DNA of 64,000 bases from Peromyscus leucopus. Lineage: Eukaryota; Chordata; Mammalia; Rodentia; Cricetidae. Shown in pieces: positions 20,978 through 32,887 of the stretch. The position numbers and the translations under genes are program-made. The DNA lies in assembly GCF_004664715.2 (NCBI RefSeq), contig NC_051071.1, positions 3,993,501-4,057,500 of the forward strand, given 5' to 3'. Numbering within the stretch: the first letter of the stretch is position 1; each line of letters begins with the position of its first letter. The notes under the pieces are model-generated. The model worked only from the letters and a program-made list of their open reading frames with translations. It had not been told where the DNA came from and ran no database searches.

Positions 20978-21799
20978 AAAAACTCTTAGATGTCTATAAT
21001 TACTTACTTTTGCTCCTGTGGTGTCTAATACTTTAGAGTTAAAATTTTATTTCTAAAGGATCTTCCTAGGAGATCCTGAGCTGCCTTTTAATAGGAGTGG
21101 CCAAATTAAATATAAAAATGAATGGTAACCATAGATGAGTTCACACAAATAGAAAATCTCCAAATGCCAGAGAGTGGTGTGTGCAAAGACTCTGAATCAA
21201 CTTTGGGGTAATGTTATTGAAACTTAGGCAGGATTCTTCTATATGGACAGTCAGACAGTGTCTCAGTGTTACAGTGCCTTGGTTATTTAGATCTTACACA
21301 CCTGTGTGGGTTTTTTTCTTTTGGAGACTGATTATCTGAGTAAGTCATTGTGGGTTATGAGAGATCAGAATCCAGATGGTCTGGATCTGCTTATTAAAGT
21401 GTGGAATTATTTTGTAATAGTGCCATAACACCTAAGACAAAGTAAGGCTTAACCTAATTAACTCTTTCTGACAAGGTAATGGCCTGCTCGGGTGGCACCA
21501 GTGACCTTGCCCTAAGTCTAGCCTACTTTGAGGCAGATTAGTCGTATTTTGAGAATAGAACAGTTTAACATAGGTATCTGTACCAGAGGGTATACACAAT
21601 TTATATTTATAAATTTATTATTGTTTGCAAAGCAACCTATACACTTGATACACATTCTTTCTTTGATCTTTCTATCAAAACTCAGCCCATCTCTCAAGAC
21701 CTAGTTTATATTATTTCTTCTACAAAAAAAAATATCCAAACCTCTTAAAGAAATAGTTCAGTATTTCTCCCATTTGTTCATATTCTTCCTTTTTCATCT
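20978..21799. other. Apparently single-copy DNA
   Basis: About 820 bp without recognisable repeat or coding frame. One of the best stretches in the window for unique sequence. Confidence 0.55.
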
Positions 21800-22028
21800 T
21801 TAAAAAAGGATTCAATTATTTTAATCTTATGTGTGTGAGTGTTTGTCTCCATGTCTATATGTGCACCATGTGCATACCTGGTGTTAAAGGGGGGTTAGAA
21901 AGCATTGGATCTTCTGGAGCTGGACTTTTAAGGCATGTGTGAGCCATTGTGTAAGTACTAAGAACTATACCTAGGTCCTTCACAAGAGAAGCAAGTACTC
22001 ATAAATACTGAGCCATCTCTCCAGCCCC
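21800..22028 (-). repeat. B3 SINE
   Basis: Antisense, ends ACTGAGCCATCTCTCCAGCC. Confidence 0.75.
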
Positions 22029-22054
22029 ATATTTTTCCTCCTTTTATTACTAAT

Positions 22055-22250
22055 TTATTTATTTTTAAGTTAATTCATTTTTAAATTAGGTATATAGGTG
22101 TTTTGCCTGAGAAGTCCAGAAGTGGGTATCAGGTCCTCTAGAAATGGAGTTAGAGAAGGTTACAAGCTGCCATTTGGGAACTTGAATTGAACCTAGGTTC
22201 TTTAGAAGAGCAGGTATTACTGCTAACTGCTGAGCCATCTCTCTAGCTTC
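22055..22250 (-). repeat. B3 SINE
   Basis: Antisense, GAAGTCCAGAAGTGGGTATC to CTGAGCCATCTCTCTAGC. Confidence 0.75.
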
Positions 22251-22576
22251 CATCTGTTACTGAAGTTTTGATGTAAACAAATGCTTTCCCAGTTATACTG
22301 TCATCTTGTTTAGAGGAAGATGAACACAGTGTTAGGCATGGTGGCTCTTGCCTGCAATACCAAAATTCTAGAGGCCTAAACAGGAGGACCTCTCAAAATG
22401 CATACCCCATTGTGCAGCTATTCTCTACACTGAGACTCCCTGTTCCCAGCATTGTTCATCATTGGGCTATTTCCATCTGTTTCTATGACTGAAGGGGACA
22501 AGAGAGACTAGAAAGTGGTACAGATAGACCCCACTACTCTGGAGTGACATGTGTGAGTTCTGTTCATGCTTCACTA
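22251..22576. other. Mostly unassigned, one B1-like piece
   Basis: 22330-22400 resembles the first half of a diverged plus-strand B1 (GTTAGGCATGGTGGCTCTTG). The rest is unassigned. Confidence 0.45.
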
Positions 22577-22626
22577 GTATAGTACAGTATAGTATAGTAT
22601 AGTATAGTATAGTATAGTATAGTATA
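22577..22626. repeat. (TAGTA)n microsatellite
   Basis: About ten near-perfect AGTAT pentamers. Confidence 0.97.
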
Positions 22627-23033
22627 TGCTAGATAGTTTTATGTCAACTTGACACAAACTAAAGTCATTTGAGAGGAGAGAACCTCCATTAAGAAAATGC
22701 CTCCATAAGACCTTTAGCTCTAAAGCATTTTCTTAGTTAGTGATCAGTGGGGGAGGGCCTAGCCCAATGTGGGTGGTTTCATCCCTGGGCTGGTGGTCTT
22801 GGACTCTATAACAAAGCAGGCTGAGCAAGCCATGAGGAGCAAGGCAATAAGCAGCGCCCCTCTGTGGTCTCTGCATCACCTTTTGACTCCAGGTTCCTGC
22901 CCTGCATGAGTTCTTACTTGACTTCCCTCAGTGATGAGTTATCACCTGTAAGTGTAAGATAAAATAAACCCTTTCCTTCCCAAGTTGTCTTGGTCATTGT
23001 GTTTCATCACAGCAATAGAAACTAACCTTGACA
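22627..23033 (+). repeat. Rodent LTR-like interspersed repeat
   Basis: About 400 bp from TGCTAGATAGTTTTATGTC to AGAAACTAACCTTGACA, with AATAAACCC near 22970. I recognise the text as a common rodent repeat, probably MaLR/ERVL-type, but cannot name the subfamily. Confidence 0.6.
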
Positions 23034-23159
23034 ACTAGCAAGAACCAGTCTGTGCCTGTGTTTAATCAAGGGGAGGATTGTAGAAGTGTAATAGAAATGT
23101 GAAAAGGGATTTGGAGGGGTTAATTATCTAAGCTGCATAAAAGGATCAAGAAAAAGACA

Positions 23160-23362
23160 AAAAAAAGCTCACTGGTAGAGTGCTTGCTTAACATATATAA
23201 AGCTCTGAGTTCAATCCCACCATGCATAAAACTGGGCCTGGCAGCTTGTAACCACAGCACTTGAGAGGTGAAGGCAGGAGAATTAGAAGTTTAGCAGTAT
23301 CTTCAGCTACAAAAAGTATGAGGATATCTTGGCCTATATGAGACTGTCTCAAAAACCAACAG
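23160..23362 (+). repeat. B4 SINE
   Basis: ID head (GGTAGAGTGCTTGCTTAACA) followed by B1-like text ending GAGACTGTCTCAAAAAC. Confidence 0.75.
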
Positions 23363-23417
23363 GGTAGGTATGCTTACACATTCTTAGTATACCCCTAGCT
23401 ATGGCTTCAACCTCTAG

Positions 23418-24501
23418 TGTAGGGAAAAGGGGCTGGCTAAAGAAACCCACCCTGACCCTGGAGCCCAGAATTAGGGAAGGATGGCTCAGATAAGGCCAGT
23501 AAGAGAAACACAGTTTAGCTCAGATCAGAGTCATCTGTGCCCCTGTCCAACTGACTTGTGAAACCAACCAATCACAGAGCAGGACAGCAGAATCCTGGCC
23601 CTAGGGTCTAGGACCAGGGAAAGAAACACAGCCTGTGTTTGGGACCTGAGCCAGAGAAGTGAACACTTTATCCCCAAACCCAGAATCCAGGAAATATGCC
23701 CTGACTCTGAAACTAGTACCAAAATAACACTTTTGGCCCCTAGAATCAGAGTCAGTGAAAGACATGTGCCCTGGCCTTAGAGGTAGTGTCAAAAAGCCAA
23801 GAAAGGACAGTGAAAGAAACACAGTTTGGCCCTGAAATCAGGGCCATCTCTGCCCTTTGCCCACAAAACTGGCCAATCCCTGGGCAGAAAATAAACTAAC
23901 CAATCACAGTTGACTCTGCCCCCTAGACATCCTATATAAACTACCCTCTGTTCTCTCCACCCTGGTAAAGGCAGCTACTCTCTTGGACTCCTCCTTCCCA
24001 AATAAACCTCTTTCTGAAAAGAGTTTTGGGTGAAGACCTTCATTCACTGGTGCACAGAAGAATCTTGCTGGGACGTCCCATAGTGGACTGAGCAAGGGGG
24101 AGCTGAACAGAAGAACCTTGCTGGGATGTCCCATAGTGGACTGAGCAAGAGAGAGCTGGTAACGCTGAGCCAGAGATTGTGGCTCTCCAGGAGAGGAGCA
24201 GGATTGCTGTGTCTTGTGGGGAGACCATTCCCCATCACACCAGGTATATCCTGACTTTCCCAAAGAGTCAGGCTACCCTTCCTTGCTGAAGCAGTTCCAG
24301 GCCTGACTCTCCCGAGAAGTCAGAAAAATTTCCTTTCCAAGGTTGGGCTGTTTCTTTGCAGTCCCAGCCATCAGAGCTGTGCTAAACAGCTCCAGGTGTC
24401 TGGAACAGAGCTCTTGTTCTGAGTAGCTCGAGGTGTCCGGGATACCTTGCCCTCTGGGGCTGAACTGTCTCCTTGCAGTTTCAGCCATCAATTTAATAAC
24501 A
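23418..24501 (+). mobile_element. Class I ERV LTR (about 1.08 kb)
   Basis: Starts TGTAGGGAAAAGG and ends TTTAATAACA, followed by a primer-binding site. It contains repeated enhancer-like blocks (GAAACACAGTTTRGC at 23505 and 23818), two ACCAATCAC boxes (23567, 23899), a TATA box CCTATATAAAC at 23931 and AATAAA at 24001. A 53-bp tandem duplication lies at 24055-24107/24108-24160 in the R/U5 side. No gag follows. Confidence 0.8.
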
Positions 24502-24504
24502 TTT

Positions 24505-24522
24505 TGGTGCTGAAACCTGGGA
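24505..24522 (+). promoter_or_regulatory. Primer-binding site, tRNA-Arg-like
   Basis: TGGTGCTGAAACCTGGGA resembles the tRNA-Arg-type site of ERV9/HERV-W-like class I elements with two C-to-T changes. It sits three bases after the LTR. Confidence 0.65.
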
Positions 24523-25209
24523 CACCAAATCTAGAGTTTTTGTAGTTTTCTTACATCTAGCACCTAAAAAGAAAGAAAGCAAAATAAATTATATAAAGTT
24601 GGAAGTGGTATCATTTTTTTAATATCCCCAGATCTTCTCACAGAAACTGTCTGATAAAACCTAAAATCCCCAAAATATCAAGTTTATACTGCAAGGCATG
24701 AACCCTCAAATATATAAAATAATAATACTTGACAGTGGATGCATCACTGTAACACGATTCACATGTACAAAGAGGCAGAGTGAGGTAAAACATAGTGTGC
24801 GGGAGTGTAGCTAAAGAGCAGAGTGTATGATTAGTAGGCAAGAGGCTGGGAGTTCAGTTCCCAGTACAGACCAAACAACAACATCCACCAAATTATTAAA
24901 AGATGTCCTCAAAAGGACCATACTTAGTATGTGTAAAAGCAGTCAAAGTGGAATCTTTATGGACTCCTATTTTTCAGAGGCGCACAAATAGGAAGACTAG
25001 ATATTTCCAGAATGTCTTGGTTCTTAACTATCCTCAAAACCAACCCAGACTCCCAATATCAAACCCTGCAGGGGAGAAAAGCCACTAGGAATAGACATAA
25101 GAAAGAAACTTATAACTTTTTAAGTAGTACATTAATTAAAGAATATTTAGCCCCTTAGTCATTTTCAATGACAGTTGTATTCAGCACCATTGTTCAAGCT
25201 CATCTTGGA

Positions 25210-25210
<1 letters not shown>
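24523..25210. other. Mostly unassigned, one ID-like SINE
   Basis: 24795-24885 resembles an ID/B4 head (GGAGTGTAGCTAAAGAGC, GGGAGTTCAGTTCCCAGTAC). A 61-codon frame at 24903 has no recognised domain. The rest is unassigned. Confidence 0.45.
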
Positions 25211-25211
<1 letters not shown>

Positions 25212-25250
<39 letters not shown>

Positions 25251-25405
25251 CATCATTATTTGGAATGAGGCCACTTGGCCTCATTACGATACTTTATCCC
25301 AGCACTTAGGAGACAGAGACAGATGGATCTCTCTGAGTTCCTGCCTGGTCTATAGAGCAAGTTCTAGACAACCAGAACTGTCTGGGAAAACCAAAAAGAA
25401 AAACA
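25212..25405 (+). repeat. (ATT)n microsatellite and B1 SINE
   Basis: ATT array 25212-25260; diverged B1 25268-25405 (ATCCCAGCACTTAGGAGAC to CTGGGAAAACC). Confidence 0.85.
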
Positions 25406-25509
25406 AGATACTTCAATAACAAAATCCATTCAACACAGAGCATACTTACCATTATCAAATTCCCAGAGAGAATTAAGTCTAAAGATTAGAAATAAATGTA
25501 GAAAAGAAA

Positions 25510-26110
25510 TTACAGGATGTACATGTGGGTCCTTTGGATCCAGAGTGTGATTGCATTCTGGTTATTTTACCTTCTACACATTTCCCTACCAGAATTTTAA
25601 TGCAAAGAGAAGATAATATCTTAGAATAGATGTTTTTACCACACAGAATAAAAGATTAAAAACCTATGTAGAAAAGGTTTCTGAGTTGATTCTAAAAGGA
25701 AAACTGAGACTTTATCAATAGCAAGAATAGACCCAGCTGAAATGGTAGTACCTTTTACTGAAGATAAAATTGCTTCTTTACAGGCAGAAAATGAACATTG
25801 GCAAAGAGCCTGCAGTAATTTTTTGGGAGATTTTAACAATAAATATCCCAAAAGCAAGAGAATTCAATTTATAAAGAGAACTAACTAGATCCTTCATTAC
25901 ATTGTACAGGGAACACTAATTTCTGGAGCTCCTACATTGTATACTGATGCAAAAAAAATAAGGAAAGGCAAGTTATAAATCAGGAAATTTGAATAAAGTG
26001 GCTCAAATACCTTGTGATTCTGTTCAAAGTCAGAATTATATGCTATTCTCGTGGTATTATTGGATTTACCAGAAACTCTCAATATGCAGAAAGCGTTGTC
26101 TGACATATTG
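25510..26110 (+). pseudogene. pol: Class II ERV pol: connection and RNase H
   Basis: Betaretrovirus-like text in several frames: ILPSTHFPTRILMQREDN, then WQRACSNFLGDFNNKYPKS and GAPTLYTDA near 25927, the RNase H start with its first Asp. Frameshifts and stops interrupt it. Active-site completeness cannot be judged. It continues into integrase. Confidence 0.78.
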
Positions 26111-26179
26111 AAACTGCTGAACTTATTCCTGATGATACAAAATTGAGCTTGTTATTTATTCAGTTATAAGAAATAATCC

Positions 26180-27035
26180 GAAATAGAAATCATCCTTTAT
26201 ATATAAAACACAGATTAAATCCCATATGGGTCTACCAGGCTCTCTAGCACATGGTAATAATGAAATCAATCAACAATTGTTAGAAAATGTGCTAGAAGTC
26301 TCAGAATTTCATAAAAAATTACCATGCCAGTAATAAGGGTTTGAAAAAAGATTTCTCTATCACTTGGCAACAAGCCAGAAATTATAAGAAAATGTCCTAC
26401 TTGTTCCTTGTATAACCAAATTCTTCTACCTAAAGGAAGTAACCCAAAGGATACTCAAAGAAATGAAATTTGGGGATGTGTTTAATTTTGCAAAATTTGG
26501 AAAATTAAAATATGTACACCACACCATAGACATATATTCAGGATTTCAATGGGCAATTGCTTTGAGTTCTGAAAAGACTGATATGTAATCACACATTTGT
26601 TATAAGTTATGACCATCATTGGGATACCTGTACAATTTAAGACTTACAATGCTCCAGCATATGTCTCTAGTAAAATGAAACAGTTTTTTGCCTATTACAA
26701 CATAAAACATATTACAGGTATACCACAGAATCCTACAGGGCAAGTAGTTATAGAAAGATCTAATCAAACTCTAAAAGATATGCTTAATAAACAGAAAGAG
26801 GCAATAAAGATCCCTAGAGATAGATTACATAATGCTTTACTAACTTTAAGTTTTCTAAATGCTAATGGGAAAGGAACAACATCTATAGAGAGACATTGGA
26901 TAATAGAAAAAGACTACTAAATTAAATCTGCATGTGTACTTTAAAGATGAGTTGAGTTCAGAATGAAGACAAGGATATGTGTTATATTGGGAAGAGGTTT
27001 TGCTTTTGTTTCCACAGGTGAAGAAAAGCTGTGGA
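26180..27035 (+). pseudogene. pol: Class II ERV integrase
   Basis: The core is readable as IDIYSGFQWAIALSSEKTD (first Asp), then QFKTYNAPAYVS, where the second catalytic Asp is replaced by Tyr, and GQVVIERSNQTLK with the catalytic Glu kept. A C-terminal SH3-like block (GRGFAFVS, LWIPS) ends near 27030. A 103-codon open stretch remains at 26609. The second-Asp loss plus shifts make it inactive. L1 3' sequence inserts directly after. Confidence 0.85.
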
Positions 27036-27713
27036 TACCATCAAGATAGTGGGAGAGCAAGGAAAGAGATACTATGATAAATGGAGACTTCATGGTAATA
27101 AGGAAAAACAGGGTGCTAGGGAAGTTCTCAGGAATCCACAAGGATGACCCCACCTTAGACTACTAGCAATAGTCAAGAGGATACCTGAACTGTCCTACTC
27201 TAGTAATCAGATTAGTAAATACCCCAACTGTCATCATAAAGCTTCCATCCAGTAATTCATGGAAGCAAATGCAGAGATTCATGGTTGGGCACTAAGTCGA
27301 GCTCCAGGAGTCCAGTTGATGAGAGAGAGGAGGAATTCTATGAGCAAGGGATATCAAGATCATGATAGGAAAACATAGAGATGGCCAGGCCAAGCTAGCA
27401 GAAACTCGTGAACTGTGGACCAATAGCTGTGGAGCTGCCATGGAACTGGACTATTTGAGACAGTTGTTTAGCTTGATCCACTTAAGGGGTCCCTGGTGCA
27501 TGAGTAGGCTTTTTGAAGCCCTGGAGGGACACTTTGCACAGCTTTGGTGCAGGTGGGAGGGGCTTGGACCTGCCTCAACTGAATATACTGGGCTCTGCTG
27601 ACTCCCCGAGGGAGGAGATGGAAATGGGGGGTGGGTGGGTAGAAGGGAAGGCTGGGACCTGTGGCTGTCTTGTAAAATAAATATAAAATTTCTCAATAAT
27701 AAAAAAAGATTTG
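27036..27713 (+). mobile_element. L1 3'UTR insertion (5'-truncated)
   Basis: Only L1 3'UTR: GGGAGAGCAAGGAAAGAGAT as at 12566, then the CAACTGTCCTACTCTAGTAA type text, ending AATAATAAAAAAAGA. No ORF2 is included. It interrupts the class II ERV. Confidence 0.82.
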
Positions 27714-30225
27714 ATTTGAACAAGAGAGACCTCTTGATCAGAAGAGGTGGTAGTTCATCAGCCAGCATGACAATTCAATCTAAACTGACTTATAAGACTA
27801 ACAAATGCTTTTCATTTAATCAGATATAATTGCCAAAAGGGAAACTCCTCAAAATTAGGGTTGGGGCAGGGTTTTGTTTTTGTCTTTCCAGGAGAATGAA
27901 GGCATCCAGCTAAAGAATCTTAAGACCACTGGACAAATGAGACATCTAAAGAAAAAGAATGAATCATGCAGAGAAAATGTCCTTGAAACACTTTCTTCAA
28001 ACAGCCTATTGGGAGATCACATTTTCAACAGGATACAATTTCATAAATCTTCTCAAATATTTGTTTCTGCTGTTCTGTACAGACAGATAATACAAATGGT
28101 CTTTCTGTAGTTCTAGTTCAATTAAATATTAAAGCAGGACTTGGAGTTGGAGTGTGGCTCTCTCCTTCTCTAAACCCACACATGCTTATTAAAACGAAAA
28201 TCTAAAATCTCTGCTTCATGTCAGAAGAGTCACCTGATATGAAGCAGAAGAAAAACCAAAATTAAGGGACTATTATATTGCTACTAATCTCATGATCTTT
28301 TCATTTTATTTTGACTCTTCAAAACTTTTTTAAGGTATAAATAGTATATAAAAATTTGTGAGATTAATATAAATATTTTAAACTCTTGTTTTGATATTAA
28401 TGGTATAATCATATAGAATACTGATTAATTCTAGAAAAAGGCTTCTTTTAGCTTTCTATATATGATTTTGTGTTTGCATCTCTATCAAGTAACTAGAAAT
28501 TAAGTTTTTGTACTCTGGATATATATAACAAATTATGACCCTTTAATCTCTTTGAGATCTGCTGCATATTTAAATGTGTAAGTTTTCTGCAGTGAACCAT
28601 GACCATGCCTAACAGTGACCTTTGGAGTCTCTAAAAGGATGAGGAGGCCTCACAATGATGATTCCACATGGACTATGATAATGTCACTAATCTGACAAAC
28701 AACACCTAAAGATCGGCTTTAGACTACAAACTGCTAAGAACAATTTCAAGGTTGCTGGTTGAAATCATCCAGCCTCACAGACTGCTTTATCCAGACTTGA
28801 ACAAGCCCTGCACTTATCTGTTAAAACAGAGGCTAAATAACAAATAATACAGCTCGCTCTTCTAGGACTGGACAGTTATCCCAGTTTTTTTTTCAGGGTC
28901 CTATAAAGATGCTGTTGCCCCCAGACAGCAGGAGGTAATTTGAATAGCATAATGCCCACATTCCCAAGAGGTGGGGTGGGTAGTTTTTGATCATTCAGTG
29001 GGTTATGGATATTTGTCATCATTTGGGGGTTCGGTTACAAGTTGTTATAGGTAATGGTCAGGAAAAAAGCTGAACAAAGGAGATTAGATTCAGAGATCTT
29101 GTTCTAAAAAGAAAAAAGGGGGGGATATAGAAATAGGATAAAAGGATAGAGTATTGAATCTACTTTTAATCCAAAAAGCATCTACTAGTTTTAAATATTT
29201 TACATTAGAATGGATTTTTCTATATTGATACTAATTTAAGGTTATTTTTGTTAGAACATACTGTATATATGTTTCTACTCTTGTTCAAGGTATTGTACCT
29301 ATACAGTTCTTCTAACAGTGTAATGTAAAGTTCTAGTCATTGAAAGTTATTATTAGAAACTATTTAGGATAGTTTAGTAACCTATTACAATCAAACTTGT
29401 CATGTTAGGTATGTTTTCAAAGTCAAACAGAAATATATTTTAGATAGATGGTTTTCAAACACTTCAGAGATCTACAGAATATGGTATTTAAAATATTTTA
29501 ATAACAGGATTTTTTAAAAAGACAATAATACATGTCTGCTCCTGGCAGCACCAATCTACTTCAGAGAAGATGATGGACATTGAAGAAACACCACATGGAA
29601 TTTACTTTCTTTGTGGCAAAAGTTAGCCACTGGGCAAGCAAGTACCCTTGCCTTGACTACTGACAGTATACTGTCCAAATTGGATAGAAAAGAAAGTAAC
29701 TGCTGGACTTTGCAAAGACAAGGGAGTACAGTCCATCAAAAACCCTACTTTACTGAAAAGTCTGTCCGACATTCTAGGCTTGCAGGCTGAAGATCAATGC
29801 CCCAACATTGTAGAAGAACCTTGGGTAACTGTCCAGGAAGCCAGCTGTTTTGTCATTTTTAATTTTGGAAGTTGTTTGCACTGCACTTCCTGTTTACTCA
29901 TGTAATATTATATCCTTCTCAGGTCTCTGATGGAGTTGAAGACTAGATAGTTACATTTTTCCTTAAGAGACTTAGAAAAAAAACTCACAAAAGAGATGTA
30001 AAGTGTATAAGGTTGAAAGACATAAAAAGATAGTTCGGGTTTGGTAATGCAAGTTTTGATAGAAAGTGAATAAGATACAGCACTTTGGGCTCACCAAGAT
30101 AGCATAGATAATGCAGTATTTTCTCTGAATTTCTCAAATGCTAATGGACTAGACATTGTTAATGTAATTATTACCTGTATATATTTGTATATAATTATTG
30201 TACTTATTGTATATAGTTTTTCTGT
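27714..30225 (+). mobile_element. Class II ERV 3' internal region (copy A)
   Basis: Non-coding region downstream of integrase that recurs at 32155-32887, 33408-34020 (minus), 35373-35905 (minus) and 37164-39906. Marker phrases are AACCATGACCATGCCTAACA and TCCAGCCTCACAGACTGCT. An env gene would be expected here but no frame is readable. It breaks at 30225, just short of where the 3' LTR should begin. Confidence 0.75.
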
Positions 30226-30669
30226 AACATGAATCCTAAAAGGTTTAATTAAAAAAAACAGAGCCAAATATTGGGGTGAAAGCTGAAATATCAGAGAAGC
30301 AGAATAAGCCAGCCACAGGCTCTTACTTCTATGAAATCCTCAGCCTCAAGAACATGAATTTCTGTTTCCTCACACTTTATATACCTTTCTGTGTATTGCC
30401 ATATTACTTCCTGAGATAAAAGGTGTGTGTCCTTCCCAAGCAATGACATGAGATCTCAAGGTCTGGGATTAAAAGTGTGTGCCACCATGCCTGGCTCTGT
30501 TCCCAGTGTGGTCTTGAACTCACAGAGATCCAGATAGATCACTGCCTCCCAAGTGATAGGATTAAGGATGTGTGCCATCACTTTCTGACCTCTATGTCTA
30601 ATTTGGTGGCTGATTTTTTTCTCTGATCCCCAGATAAGTTCATTAGGATACACAATATATCCTCACATT
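30226..30669 (-). mobile_element. Class II ERV 3' LTR (copy E2)
   Basis: On minus it starts TGTGAGGATATATTGTG and ends TTTTAGGATTCATGTTACA. The adjoining 30670 onward is minus-strand 3' internal sequence with a polypurine-like AAAAAAGGGGGAAA, so it is E2's 3' LTR. It includes B1-like text (GATTAAAAGTGTGTGCCACC) shared by this LTR group. Confidence 0.8.
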
Positions 30670-31197
30670 TCCCCCTTTTTTGTCTAAAATAATAAAAGGT
30701 TATAACTAATATAAGAGAAACTATATACAGTAAGTATATATAATATATACAGTCAAGAATTACATTAACAATGTCCAATCTGTTTGCATTTGACAAATTC
30801 AGAGAAAACACTCCATTATTTATCCTATTTTGGTGAGTCCAAAATGTACCTAATTCACTTTCTATCCTAACTTGTATTACCAATCAAAAACTATCTTTTG
30901 ATGTCTTTCAAACTTATACACTTTACACCCCTTTAGGGAGTTTCTTTTCTGAATTTGTTAACAAAGAAAACTATAACATAACTATCTAATTTTCAACTTT
31001 CTCAGAGCCCCAAGAAGGAAATAATATTACCTAAGTAAACAGGAAGTGCAATCAAATGACTTCCAAAAAATTGTGAAAAATGACAGAAATAGCTGGCTGC
31101 CTGGATAGTCATCCAGGGTTTCTCTGCAACATTGGGGCATTCATCTTTGGCCTACAGGCCAAGCAGATATGACAGACTCATCTATAAAGCAGGATTA
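30670..31197 (-). mobile_element. Class II ERV 3' internal region (copy E2, part 1)
   Basis: Reverse complement of the copy A end (GTTAATGGACTAGACATTG-type text). It stops at GGATTA where the short element F is inserted and resumes at 33408. Confidence 0.78.
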
Positions 31198-31613
31198 TGT
31201 AGATTTAACCAACTGTCTTATTAAATAAGAAACACAGGAACAATGTAAAAGAGAAAGCCAAGAGGTCAGAGCTCAGAGCTAAAATCTCACCCTTCCTCCT
31301 GCTGGGTCCCAGCTTCTCGAAAGAGAGCTATTTCCTGTGTGTAACTCAATTTTCCAGTATTCTGCCTTCTCATTGGTTGTAAACCCAAACACGTGACTGC
31401 CTCTCACTGTCTGAATGTACAGCCCCCTAGGTCTTAAAGGCATATGTCTCCAATGCTGGCTGTATCCCTGAACACACAGAGATCTATGGAATTAAAGGCG
31501 TGTGCCACCACTGCCACACTCTGTCTATGGCTCTAATAGCTCTGACCTCTTGGCTTTCTCTTTTACATTGTTTCTGTGTTTCTTATTTAATAAGATGGTT
31601 GGTTACATCTACA
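31198..31613. mobile_element. Fold-back LTR
   Basis: The left 75 bp (TGTAGATTTAACCAACTGTC and following) and the right 75 bp (to GGTTGGTTACATCTACA) are reverse complements with few mismatches. From the left it reads as an LTR on minus until about 31540, then switches to the same LTR's end on plus. The switch lies at CTCTGAC, similar in both strands. The right end leads into the primer-binding site as in a normal 5' LTR. Confidence 0.82.
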
Positions 31614-31615
31614 TC

Positions 31616-31633
31616 TGGCACCCAATGTTTGTG
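31616..31633 (+). promoter_or_regulatory. Primer-binding site, tRNA-Lys-like
   Basis: TGGCACCCAATGTTTGTG, two bases after the LTR end. First ten bases equal those of the site at 7302; the remainder has decayed. Confidence 0.65.
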
Positions 31634-32119
31634 TTATGAATTCATGAAAAAGCTGTTTGCCTGTGGCCTTGTGAGCCCGAGCTCAGGCCCAAGCTACACT
31701 CAGCAGGCTGTGGTGGTGCACGCTGGTAGGATTTGCTGAAGGAGACAGAGGCAGTAGGATCCCGAATTTGAGGCCAGCCTAGGAGGCTTGAGAGAAGCTT
31801 TGGCCCGGACTGAGCCACAAACAGTGGTGGGACCATGGAAGCAGTGGCTACTGCTCCACGTTGCCAGCTCCTTCTCATCATGTTGGTGACTGCGGTGATG
31901 CTGCTACCTGGGACGAAGGGTTTACTGCTGCTGGTTCAGAGAAGAATTGCCAGGACCATCGTGTTACAAGAAAGCATCGGCAAAGTCAGTTTGGAAAATT
32001 TTGGCAAGACAAATGGTGGGGAAAAATTGCTGTGAAGATTTTCTGTTCTAGGGAAGAATGTTCATGGTTCCGAGAGACAGACATTTATCAGACTGTGACT
32101 GCTCCAAACCACAGAGGAG

Positions 32120-32121
<2 letters not shown>

Positions 32122-32154
<33 letters not shown>
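32122..32154. repeat. Poly(A) run inside element F
   Basis: 33 A between leader and 3' region. Related copies have only a short A-run (near 37409), so it may be local expansion. Confidence 0.9.
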
Positions 32155-32159
<5 letters not shown>

Positions 32160-32887
32160 CATGGAACCATGACCACACCTAACAGCAACTTTGAAATCTT
32201 CAAAAGGACTATGGTAAAGCCATTAAGCTGAAAGATCTGCTTTGGACTACAAACTGCTTAGGACAATTTTGAGATGGCTGGCTGAGATGATCCAGCCTGA
32301 CAGACTACTTGAACAAAGACTTGAAACAAGCCCTGAACTTTCCTTTTATGCAGAGACTGGACAAATGATAGAGGACTTGACAATTAACCCAAAAATTTTC
32401 TTTTCAAGATTCCCTAAAGATATCTTCACCCCTAGAAAGCAAAAAGAAAATGAAAATAAGATATGAGATAGATCATTGAATCTACTCTGAGAAAAAAGAT
32501 AAAGAAATAATAGAATAAATAGGTAGATCATTGAATCTACACTGAAGAAAAAGGGGAAGATATAAAAATGACAAAAGGTAGACTACTGAATATATTATGA
32601 AAAGGAAAAAAGAATATAGATATAATAAGATAAAAAGGAAGATTATGGAATCTACTTTTAAAAAGGAACTACTTGTTTTAAATAAGTAATGAAAATGTTT
32701 TGGTCTGAATTTATCAGATGTTACTGGACTGGACATTGTTAAAATATATAATGGAGTTTTTTTATCTGAATCTGTTAAATGTTAATGGACTAGACATCAT
32801 TAATGTAATTTTTGGCTGTATATATTGTATATAGTTTTTCTTGTATTAGTTATAAGCTTTCTTTAATTTTAGACAAAAGAGAGGAAA

